A DNA stretch of 6,534 nucleotides from assembly GCA_964580495.1 (NCBI GenBank), contig CAZOKE010000030.1:1-6534 (forward strand), given 5' to 3'. The translations under genes were made by a program, and so were the position numbers. Below are positions 1 to 4,862 of this stretch, in pieces. Under the pieces are notes generated by a model, which did not search any database, was not told the origin of the DNA, and saw only the letters and a list, made by a program, of their open reading frames with translations. The first letter of the stretch is position 1, and each line of letters opens with the position of its first letter. Origin of the DNA: JAIFWV01 sp964580495 (GTDB lineage: Bacteria > Patescibacteriota > Doudnabacteria > UBA920 > O2-02-FULL-48-8).

Positions 1-370
1 CCCGGAAACGGGTTTCCCATTCGTCGCGGAGTTCCGGAGTCTTTTCTACGGAAGCAATGTGGCGGGCAATGCGCTCAAACATCTGCTCCGGTGCTGTTTC
101 CAAAGGCTTGTCCACATGATCGATTGATCGAGTCTCCAAAGTCCCGTCGCGCAGTTTCACGACCACTTCGTGGGTAAAGTTGTCGATTTTCTCGACTGTG
201 CCGATTTCACGCTGGCCGGTTTTGAGATTGACGCAAACCACTGCCGTGTCGCCTATGGACAGTGTTTCTTTTTTGGCATCCTTAATGGCATAGCGGTCCA
301 AAAAAATCTTCTCACCAAGCTCGGAGAGGGCGTTTTTGGTTCTAAGTTGGAGGCTTTCTGATTGTGGCAT
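1..370 (-). CDS. nrdJ: Adenosylcobalamin-dependent (class II) ribonucleotide reductase, N-terminal part; continues past the left edge
   Basis: The frame opens at an ATG at 370-368 and stays open for 123 codons to the window edge, so only the N-terminus is visible. Class II reductases convert ribonucleotides to deoxyribonucleotides in the cytoplasm using a radical generated from vitamin B12 coenzyme. Residues 18-61 (around LGEKIFLDRY and the stretch ending GQREIGTVEKI) look like the small beta-rich N-terminal module found on some class II enzymes. Residues 88-110 (DKPLETAPEQMFERIARHIA) match the usual beginning of the reductase domain, where an ETPEEMFxRVA-type sequence is typical. The catalytic cysteines and the C-terminal redox cysteines lie outside the window. 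The gene directly upstream encodes NrdR, the dedicated repressor of ribonucleotide reductases, which strongly supports the call. There is no Shine-Dalgarno, only an A-rich stretch before the ATG. The family call rests on remembered motif similarity; a class I or III reductase is less likely. Confidence 0.8.
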   Translation of the reverse strand, partial: MPQSESLQLRTKNALSELGEKIFLDRYAIKDAKKETLSIGDTAVVCVNLKTGQREIGTVEKIDNFTHEVVVKLRDGTLETRSIDHVDKPLETAPEQMFERIARHIASVEKTPELRDEWETRFR

Positions 371-380
371 TTGTTTTCTT

Positions 381-430
381 TCATCTTACTCTTCTCCCCT
401 TGCGGGAGAAGATGTCCGAAGGACAGATGA
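381..430 (-). repeat. Branched inverted-repeat element between nrdR and nrdJ
   Basis: Three nested or adjacent inverted repeats are visible. A 9-bp perfect stem pairs 390-398 with 404-412 (loop 399-403). A 5-bp stem pairs 413-417 with 421-425 (3-nt loop). An outer 6-bp pair joins 381-386 with 425-430; it shares base 425 with the second stem. The RNA could therefore form a small three-way-junction structure ending only 10 nt before the nrdJ start codon. It resembles the C/T-rich and G/A-rich palindromic intergenic repeats scattered in many bacterial genomes. There is no following T-tract on the minus strand, so it is not a typical intrinsic terminator. Whether it modulates nrdJ translation or is simply a dispersed repeat cannot be told from one copy. 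Confidence 0.65.
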
Positions 431-482
431 GGGGTTAATGGTGGATTTAAATTTTAATTGTTTTTTTAAATTTTTGAAAGCA

Positions 483-564
483 GATCGCGATCCTAACTAC
501 GAATCACATCCGAATGCTACGAATATTGGTAGATTCGGATGACAATTCGGATCATTCGGATCGC
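483..564. repeat. Cluster of short direct and inverted repeats (ATTCGGAT / CTACGAAT family)
   Basis: ATTCGGAT occurs three times (533-540, 545-552, 554-561) and once inverted as ATCCGAAT (508-515). CTACGAAT occurs twice, 20 nt apart (497-504, 517-524). A perfect 9-bp inverted repeat pairs 507-515 with 533-541. An outer 7-bp repeat pairs 487-493 with 558-564, and GATCGCGATC at 483-492 is itself a palindrome. The tract begins directly after the nrdR stop codon, so it lies in the nrdR-nrdJ spacer. The remaining spacer (431-482) is an A/T-rich run with no structure I can name. Confidence 0.7.
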
Positions 565-565
565 T

Positions 566-1009
566 TCATAATTTCCTCGCTTCTTTTATAAACTCCTCGA
601 CATCGGCGAATTTTCTATATACACTGGCGAACCGGATATAGGCGACCTGGTCTTTGCTCTTGATCCTCCGCATGACTATGTTGCCTATTTCCTTGGCATT
701 AATCTCCTTCTTATCGAGCTTTTGGATATCTTGTTCAATGCCGGACATTATCGCCGCGAACTCTTCACGACTGAGAGGGCGCTTCTCGAAAGCCTTGCGG
801 ATGCCATTTTCAATCTTTTCCCGCATATATGGCTCCTTGCGGCCATCGCGCTTAAGCACGGTTAAATCCAAAATCTCCATCTCTTCGTGAGTAGAGAATC
901 TGAAGTCGCATTTGGAGCACTCCCTTCGCCTGCGGATAGCCAAGCCTTCATTGATCGGGCGAGAGTCGAGCACCTTAGTATCTTCATTTGAACAATTTGG
1001 GCATCTCAT
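566..1009 (-). CDS. nrdR: Transcriptional repressor NrdR (ribonucleotide reductase regulator)
   Basis: This 147-residue protein has the full NrdR architecture and the usual family length. Residues 3-34 form a zinc ribbon (CPNC at 3-6, CSKC at 31-34) with the basic RRRR stretch at 26-29 that contributes to DNA binding. Residues from about 49 to 137 are an ATP-cone domain, opening with the typical VLKRDGRKEPY at 51-61. NrdR senses ATP and dATP through the ATP cone and represses nrd genes by binding NrdR boxes. The start is fixed by the family N-terminus (MRCPNC). It is the first gene of a likely nrdR-nrdJ unit: nrdJ begins 195 nt downstream, and a good NrdR box lies just after the predicted promoter at 1254-1269, which suggests it controls itself and the reductase. 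There is no Shine-Dalgarno before the ATG. The stop is a single TGA. Confidence 0.97.
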   Translation of the reverse strand: MRCPNCSNEDTKVLDSRPINEGLAIRRRRECSKCDFRFSTHEEMEILDLTVLKRDGRKEPYMREKIENGIRKAFEKRPLSREEFAAIMSGIEQDIQKLDKKEINAKEIGNIVMRRIKSKDQVAYIRFASVYRKFADVEEFIKEARKL

Positions 1010-1027
1010 AAGCGTAATTCGTTATTC

Positions 1028-1110
1028 GGTAGCGCTGTGCGTGGCGTAATCCGGCTGCGGTTTTCGTTAAACGCTTCCGCTAAACGCCAACCGGTACGCA
1101 CCGCGCCACC
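1028..1110 (-). repeat. Long stem-loop in the nrdR leader
   Basis: Segments 1028-1042 and 1096-1110 are 15-nt inverted repeats, identical at 13 of 15 positions. In minus-strand RNA, one of the two differences becomes a G-U wobble (1107 with 1031) and only one G-A mismatch remains (1102 with 1036). In plus-strand RNA both would be mismatches, so the element folds better in the direction in which nrdR is transcribed. The 53-nt interior holds further complementarity (CCGG at 1051-1054 with CCGG at 1091-1094) and a direct repeat TAAACGC (1068-1074 and 1081-1087). The structure ends 18 nt before the nrdR start codon. It could be a leader RNA structure affecting translation or a miniature palindromic repeat; the sequence alone does not decide. 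Confidence 0.65.
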
Positions 1111-1217
1111 GACAAACGTTTTTTTTGAGCCGATAAAAAACAGCCTCTTCTCGGAAAAAAGCTCTCAATTATTCGGTTAAATGAACTATTTGTCTTATTA
1201 GGTTGTGTTTTTGTGTC

Positions 1218-1237
1218 AGCCCGCCAGCTGGCGGGCT
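1218..1237. repeat. Perfect 20-bp GC-rich palindrome
   Basis: The sequence is exactly self-complementary over 20 bp, with arms AGCCCGCCAG and CTGGCGGGCT, in an otherwise A/T-rich spacer. It lies inside the predicted nrdR 5' untranslated region, 16 nt downstream of the NrdR box in the direction of transcription. No T-tract follows on either strand, so it is not a normal intrinsic terminator. A dispersed palindromic repeat or a binding site for a dimeric protein are both possible. Confidence 0.7.
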
Positions 1238-1253
1238 AATATAGCCGTCCGGA

Positions 1254-1269
1254 CCACAATATCTTGTGT
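1254..1269 (-). promoter_or_regulatory. NrdR box (operator of the nrdR-nrdJ unit)
   Basis: The 16-mer CCACAATATCTTGTGT agrees with the NrdR-box consensus acaCwAtATaTwGtgt at 14 of 16 positions, including all the strongly conserved C, A, AT, T and G positions. It lies 11 nt past the proposed -10 element, that is roughly +6 to +21 of the predicted transcript, a position suited to repression. NrdR boxes often come in pairs; I found no second strong copy one to three helical turns away. The match, the location upstream of nrdR and the neighbouring reductase gene support each other. Confidence 0.85.
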
Positions 1270-1280
1270 TGTCCGTAGTT

Positions 1281-1310
1281 AGAATAGCCCTATTAGTAGA
1301 TTTGCGTCAA
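1281..1310 (-). promoter_or_regulatory. Sigma70-type promoter of nrdR(-nrdJ)
   Basis: On the minus strand, TTGACG (1310-1305) is separated by 18 nt from TATTCT (1286-1281). The -35 matches five of six consensus bases and the -10 four of six. An A/T-rich run, resembling an UP element, lies just upstream (1311-1330). The predicted start is near 1274, giving a long leader of about 265 nt before nrdR. The overlap of the initial transcribed region with the NrdR box supports the assignment. Confidence 0.65.
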
Positions 1311-1435
1311 ATTGGCTTATTTATCAAATTTTTTATCCGGGAATCAATATGTAGAAAGGTTTATCAACAGAAAAAAATTTTTAAAGCGCTGTTTGTCAAT
1401 CCCATAGTCGCGACAATAAATCCGTTTTGCGACAC
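1311..1435. other. A/T-rich spacer between the nrdR promoter and the ftsZ terminator; no gene seen
   Basis: Neither strand shows a convincing coding frame here. The stretch is A/T-rich and carries one DnaA-box-like nonamer, TTATCAACA at 1361-1369 (eight of nine to TTATCCACA), plus two further TTATC starts at 1321 and 1333. It lies upstream of the nrdR promoter and downstream of the ftsZ terminator. I see nothing else that can be named. Confidence 0.5.
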
Positions 1436-1461
1436 AAAAAAAGGCGACCAAAGTGGTCACC
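1436..1461 (-). terminator. Intrinsic terminator of the rpsU-yqeY-ftsA-ftsZ unit
   Basis: In minus-strand RNA, GGTGACC (1461-1455) pairs with GGTCGCC (1449-1443) over 7 bp, one of them a wobble, across a 5-nt loop. Seven U residues follow immediately (1442-1436). It lies 33 nt past the ftsZ stop and separates the division genes from the nrd unit. Confidence 0.9.
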
Positions 1462-1470
1462 TATTTCCCG

Positions 1471-1496
1471 TTACTCGTTACTAATTACTCATTACT
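1471..1496. repeat. Four exact 7-nt-spaced TTACT units at the ftsZ 3' end
   Basis: TTACT occurs at 1471, 1478, 1485 and 1492, with a strict period of 7. On the minus strand this reads AGTAANN, and the last unit overlaps the ftsZ stop codon (TAG at 1497-1495). Because 7 is one more than a multiple of three, successive TAA/TAG codons fall in different frames. A closely similar tract sits at 4923-4948. Confidence 0.8.
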
Positions 1497-2634
1497 ATTT
1501 AATCTTCTTCCGAATAAATGCAGGGATTTCTAGTTCATCAGCGTCATCAGTGGCGTGGCTGATCACCGGTTCCTCTTCCTCAATCGCCCTCGGCACATAT
1601 GCTTGCTTTTTTTCAACAACCGGAGCTGGTTCAACCTCTTTGTGTTTAATCGGTTCGATCCTGCGCAAGCCTTCATCAAAGCCTGTGGCAATTACCGTAA
1701 TTTTAACTTCTTCGTCCATTTCTTCGTCAATTACGGCCCCGAAAATGATCCTGGCTTCCGAATCCACGGACTTGGTTATAAACTTGGCGGCTTCATCCAC
1801 TTCATACATGCCCAAATCCTTGCCACCGGTGATGTTGAACAGCACACCTTTGGCGCCGTCAATGTTCATATCCAGCAAAGGCGAATCAATTGCAGCTCTT
1901 GCGGCATCCAAAGCCCGGTTTTCACCAGTGCCGCGGCCAATACCCATTAAAGCCGATCCCGCGTTTTGCATAATAGACCGGACGTCGGCAAAATCTACGT
2001 TGATCATGCCCGGCGTGGTGATCAGATCCGAAATGCCGGCTACACCTTGGCGCAATACATCATCTACGGTGCGAAAAGCGTCCAGCAGCGAAGTTTTCTT
2101 GTCTATAATTTGTAAAATTCGATCATTTGGAATGACTATGATAGTGTCGACATGCTGGCGCAGCTGTTCCATGCCCTTGAGCGCGATTTCCATGCGCTTG
2201 GCGCCCTCAAAAGCGAAAGGCTTCGTGACCACGGCTACGGTCAGGATTCCGGTTTTTTTTGCAAGCTCGGCAACAATCGGGGCCGCACCGGTGCCGGTAC
2301 CGCCGCCAAGACCGCAGGTGATGAACACCATATCGGCATTGCGGATTACATCCAAAATTTCTTCTTTGGATTCTTCTGCCGCGGCTCGGCCAATATCCGG
2401 GTTCATGCCGGCACCCAATCCTCGAGTGATAGTCTTACCGATGTGGATCTTATGGTCAGCTTCGGAATTATGCAAAGCCTGGGCATCTGTATTGATGGCC
2501 ACAAACTCCACGCCTCGAATACCCGTCTCCATCATGCGATGGATTGCATTCTGGCCCGAACCGCCCACGCCAATAACCTTGATGCGGGCAAAACTTTCGA
2601 TCTTCGGCTTCACTTCAAAGGATTTGTACTTCAT
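1495..2634 (-). CDS. ftsZ: Cell division GTPase FtsZ
   Basis: FtsZ polymerises in a GTP-dependent way into the division ring at mid-cell. The 379-residue protein is complete. The N-terminal GTPase domain starts at about residue 16 (RIKVIGVGGSGQNA, 17-30). It carries the tubulin signature GGGTGTG at 110-116, and the catalytic T7 loop NVDFAD is at 212-217. The C-terminal polymerisation domain runs to about 327. A short acidic, variable linker of roughly 38 residues follows, and the conserved C-terminal peptide DELEIPAFIRKK at 366-377 is intact; that peptide binds FtsA. The linker is at the compact end for the family. C107 just before the G-loop is where alanine is more usual. ftsA lies 31 nt upstream, the standard ftsA-ftsZ order. 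There is no Shine-Dalgarno before the ATG, so translation may depend on coupling or another mechanism. The stop codon lies in a heptad stop tract followed by an intrinsic terminator. Confidence 0.98.
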   Translation of the reverse strand: MKYKSFEVKPKIESFARIKVIGVGGSGQNAIHRMMETGIRGVEFVAINTDAQALHNSEADHKIHIGKTITRGLGAGMNPDIGRAAAEESKEEILDVIRNADMVFITCGLGGGTGTGAAPIVAELAKKTGILTVAVVTKPFAFEGAKRMEIALKGMEQLRQHVDTIIVIPNDRILQIIDKKTSLLDAFRTVDDVLRQGVAGISDLITTPGMINVDFADVRSIMQNAGSALMGIGRGTGENRALDAARAAIDSPLLDMNIDGAKGVLFNITGGKDLGMYEVDEAAKFITKSVDSEARIIFGAVIDEEMDEEVKITVIATGFDEGLRRIEPIKHKEVEPAPVVEKKQAYVPRAIEEEEPVISHATDDADELEIPAFIRKKIK

Positions 2635-2665
2635 AAAGTATTAGTATATTACTCGACTACCCGAT

Positions 2666-3913
2666 TTATGGCAAGAAACTCTTAAACCATTTGCGCATCT
2701 TGTTTATAGTGTCGTTTTCCAAGACGCTTTTCGCAAATTTATTGACGTTGCGTGACGAACCCAGCAGGTATTCATGTCCCCAAAGCACCAGCCCCACAGC
2801 CGTGGCAAAAGCCGGATCATCCACCCTATCCAGCACTGTTGTCACCGACCCTGGCAAACCCAGACTTACCGGCAGGCGCAGTTGTTTTTTGGCCAACTCC
2901 ACTACTCCGGGAAGTTTGGATCCGCCGCCGGTAAGGATTGCTCCAGCGGGAAGCTGCCCGTCTTTGCCGATGTACTTAAGTTCCTTGTTTACTAAATCAA
3001 AAATTTCTTCCAGCCTGGCTTCCACGATCTCCGCCACGTGCTTGGTTGAAACTTTGCCTTCTTCCTGTTTATCAATTTTCGATAAATCTATTTCCAAATC
3101 TTTTTTGACTTCGCGCACTAATGCTTGGCCATACTGGAGCTTAACTTTTTCGGCAGTATCCACGGAAGTGCGGAGCCCGATCGCCAAATCATTTGTAATG
3201 TGCATCGATCCCACCGGCAGGATGTTGCTCGTCACCAAATCGCCTTCTTCAAACACAACCAATCCGGTGGTGCCCCCGCCCAGGTCGATAACGGCCACTC
3301 CCAGCTCTTTTTGCTTCTTGGTCAATACAGCCGAGGCTGCGGCCAGCGGAGCCAAGACCAAATCGTCGATCTCCAGACCTGCCTGCATAATGCATTTGGT
3401 CAGGTTTTTTATAAACGGGACGGAGCCTTGGATGATTTGGCAGTCGACTTCCAGGCGGATACCGGACATGCCCACCGGATCCTTGATGCCGGTCTGGCCA
3501 TCCACGGTAAAGGTTTTGGGGATGACATGCAAGATTTCCCGATTGGGAGGAATCGAAATGGCTTGGGAAGCGTCAACAACGCGCACCACGTCGGCTTCAG
3601 TAATTTCGCCGTCTGCCCTGGCAACCGCCACCACCCCATGGCTTTCCTGGGAAGTTATTTGGGCCCCGCCAACAGAAACAACCGCGTGGTCTATCGACAA
3701 CCCGGTCATGCGTTCGGCTTTTTCCAAAGCTTCCGAAATGGAAGAAACAGCCTCATCTATATCGACAATTACGCCTCGGCGGATCCCCTGGGACTGCGCT
3801 TCCCCGACTCCGATAATGCTAGGCGAACCTAATTCAGATTCTTGTTTGCCTATGATCACGCGGATTTGGGATGAGCCGACATCTAAGCCGACATAAATGT
3901 GTTCTCTCGCCAT
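2666..3913 (-). CDS. ftsA: Cell division protein FtsA
   Basis: FtsA is an actin-fold ATPase that tethers FtsZ filaments to the inner face of the membrane. The 415-residue protein has the usual length and all landmarks. The first phosphate loop is YVGLDVGSSQIRVI at 7-20. The FtsA-specific 1C subdomain spans roughly 85-165, where typical actins have subdomain 1B elsewhere. The second phosphate loop is VIDLGGGTTGLVVF at 208-221, and the adenosine motif AILTGGGSKLPG is at 325-336. The C-terminal amphipathic helix that inserts in the membrane is recognisable at about 402-414 (TINKMRKWFKSFL). No signal peptide or transmembrane segment is present, as expected. It begins 23 nt after yqeY and ends 31 nt before ftsZ, so cotranscription is likely. 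No ftsQ or mur gene precedes it, unlike the classical dcw cluster. No Shine-Dalgarno is visible before the ATG. Confidence 0.97.
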   Translation of the reverse strand: MAREHIYVGLDVGSSQIRVIIGKQESELGSPSIIGVGEAQSQGIRRGVIVDIDEAVSSISEALEKAERMTGLSIDHAVVSVGGAQITSQESHGVVAVARADGEITEADVVRVVDASQAISIPPNREILHVIPKTFTVDGQTGIKDPVGMSGIRLEVDCQIIQGSVPFIKNLTKCIMQAGLEIDDLVLAPLAAASAVLTKKQKELGVAVIDLGGGTTGLVVFEEGDLVTSNILPVGSMHITNDLAIGLRTSVDTAEKVKLQYGQALVREVKKDLEIDLSKIDKQEEGKVSTKHVAEIVEARLEEIFDLVNKELKYIGKDGQLPAGAILTGGGSKLPGVVELAKKQLRLPVSLGLPGSVTTVLDRVDDPAFATAVGLVLWGHEYLLGSSRNVNKFAKSVLENDTINKMRKWFKSFLP

Positions 3914-3936
3914 TTTTTGTTTCTAAAAATTAGTGA

Positions 3937-4383
3937 TTAGGATTTATTTAGTTCTTCTTTGACAATCTTTGAAACAACGCTGCCGTCGGTCTGTCCTTGC
4001 GCCCGGCTCATGACTTCCTTCATAACTTCCCCGAAGTCCGAAGGCTGCGCGTTTAGGTCTTTAATCGTGTTTTGCACCAAAGTCCTTACATCCGATTCTT
4101 CCATCTGTTTGGGCAGATATTTCTGCAAGACTTGCATCTGGGCTGATTCTTTTTCTACCAAATCCGTCCGGTCGCCTTTTTCAAATTCCGTAATCGAATC
4201 TTTGTGCTGCTTGACTTTCTTGGCAATCACAGACTGCACGTCAGAATCTTCCAGCTGTCCTTTTTTCTCGATGGTGGCATTTTGCAAGGCAGCCTTAAGG
4301 TTGGACAAGCTGGATTTGGCCACTTCATCCTTGCTTTTGAAAGCATCTTTGAAGTGTTGTTCAATTTGCTCTAAAAGTGACAT
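3937..4383 (-). CDS. yqeY: GatB/YqeY-domain protein (YqeY-like)
   Basis: This 148-residue, all-helical, lysine- and glutamate-rich protein matches the stand-alone YqeY family in length and layout. The helical N-terminal half begins SLLEQIEQHFKDAFKSKDE (2-20). The C-terminal three-helix part resembles the tail domain of the GatB subunit of tRNA-dependent amidotransferases; its signature is SDFGEVMKEVMSRAQGQTDG at 115-134, where the family usually shows DFGKVMK and KGxxDG. The domain in GatB contacts tRNA, but the role of free-standing YqeY is not established. The start at 4383 is chosen because similarity begins there; an in-frame ATG at 4512 would translate a palindromic hairpin and give an atypical N-terminus. 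No Shine-Dalgarno is seen. Adjacency to rpsU is a frequent arrangement for this family. The stop TAA is followed by TAA and TAG at 7-nt steps, closing all three frames. Confidence 0.9.
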   Translation of the reverse strand: MSLLEQIEQHFKDAFKSKDEVAKSSLSNLKAALQNATIEKKGQLEDSDVQSVIAKKVKQHKDSITEFEKGDRTDLVEKESAQMQVLQKYLPKQMEESDVRTLVQNTIKDLNAQPSDFGEVMKEVMSRAQGQTDGSVVSKIVKEELNKS

Positions 4384-4419
4384 ATTTTTTCGATTCAAAT
4401 CAACAAAATAACTCTTATG

Positions 4420-4512
4420 GTGCGGGTGGCACGATTTTGGGGACCCCGGCAGCGCACAGCGAATGAAATGATGCGAGCACTGATGGGGTAAAAATCGTGA
4501 CAGGACCCGCAC
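4420..4512 (-). repeat. Long imperfect hairpin between rpsU and yqeY
   Basis: Three successive complementary blocks form one 93-nt stem-loop: 4420-4427 with 4505-4512 (8 bp), 4430-4438 with 4491-4499 (9 bp) and 4443-4447 with 4485-4489 (5 bp). Small asymmetric internal loops separate them, and the apical part is about 37 nt. No T-tract follows it on the minus strand, so it does not look like a complete intrinsic terminator; a run of six T (4520-4515) lies just before it. It may be an RNA processing or attenuation element in an rpsU-yqeY-ftsA-ftsZ transcript, or a miniature inverted-repeat element. Confidence 0.75.
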
Positions 4513-4539
4513 ATAAAAAATTGCTGCCCCGAGCGGTTA

Positions 4540-4779
4540 TTATCTGCGTCGAAAACCAGGTCGAACCGGTAACTTACCCATCTTTTTCAGTTCTTCTCGC
4601 TTTTCGCGGTTTACAGCACGTCGAGCTGCATCCTCACGCAATAAATTGCGTGACTTGCCGGGCTCATAAAATCGAATTCTGCGGGCGCGCACCAAAACGC
4701 CGCTTTGCTGGATCTTGCGGTTAAAACGTCTGAGCAACGATTCAAATGATTCTCCGTCTTTTCGTTTGACTTCTACCAA
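4540..4779 (-). CDS. rpsU: Small ribosomal subunit protein bS21
   Basis: bS21 is a small basic protein of the 30S platform, next to the 3' end of 16S rRNA. The 79-residue product carries the family core VEVKRKDGESFESLLRRFNR followed by KIQQSG (2-27). A highly basic helical C-terminal half ends in RPGFRRR. It is slightly longer than the common 58-71 residues. I place the start at TTG (4779-4777), because family similarity begins at the next residue and a strong Shine-Dalgarno is positioned exactly for it. An upstream in-frame ATG (4842) overlaps the promoter and gives an unrelated N-terminus. Two tandem TAA stops end the gene. Its own promoter lies upstream after the terminator of the HisS-like gene, so rpsU heads a unit with yqeY, ftsA and ftsZ. 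It is the only gene here with a strong ribosome-binding site. Confidence 0.94.
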   Translation of the reverse strand: MVEVKRKDGESFESLLRRFNRKIQQSGVLVRARRIRFYEPGKSRNLLREDAARRAVNREKREELKKMGKLPVRPGFRRR

Positions 4780-4783
4780 ATGT

Positions 4784-4792
4784 ATCACCTCT
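4784..4792 (-). promoter_or_regulatory. Strong Shine-Dalgarno of rpsU
   Basis: AGAGGTGAT contains eight consecutive bases (GAGGTGAT) complementary to the typical 3' end of 16S rRNA. The GAGG core lies 8 nt from the TTG start codon. It decides the start of rpsU and contrasts with the other six visible starts, none of which has such a site. Confidence 0.85.
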
Positions 4793-4812
4793 TTCTCTAA
4801 GTTCGTGCCCAA

Positions 4813-4842
4813 AATATAACACAAAATCAGGCAATTGGTCAA
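4813..4842 (-). promoter_or_regulatory. Sigma70-type promoter of rpsU
   Basis: TTGACC (4842-4837) and TATATT (4818-4813) are separated by 18 nt on the minus strand, each matching five of six consensus bases. A TG one base upstream of the -10 gives an extended -10 (TGTTATATT). The predicted start near 4806 leaves a short leader of about 27 nt containing the Shine-Dalgarno. It lies directly after the upstream terminator. Confidence 0.8.
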
Positions 4843-4862
4843 TTCTGGTTAAAGTGATAATT

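Noticed and set aside
1010..1274. Cobalamin riboswitch in the leader ahead of nrdR and the B12-dependent reductase
   Set aside because: The context is attractive, but I could not find the B12-box consensus or the other conserved core segments on the minus strand.
1427..3896. Long plus-strand open frames opposite ftsZ and ftsA (ending 2644 and 3896)
   Set aside because: Their translations are serine- and proline-rich with no family resemblance, and they lie exactly antisense to two unmistakable genes, so they are shadows.
4424..4433. T-box-like GGGTGGCACG on the plus strand
   Set aside because: The match to the T-box core is partial, no plus-strand gene follows, and the bases are explained as one arm of the 93-nt hairpin.
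4384..4512. N-terminal extension of yqeY from an ATG at 4512
   Set aside because: The extension translates the palindromic hairpin, is unlike the family and would make the protein 43 residues too long.
4515..4537. Intrinsic terminator right after rpsU (T-run at 4520-4515)
   Set aside because: Only a 3-bp stem can be drawn before the T-run, too weak to call.
4780..4842. N-terminal extension of rpsU from an ATG at 4842
   Set aside because: It overlaps the predicted promoter, and the Shine-Dalgarno and family similarity both point to the TTG at 4779.
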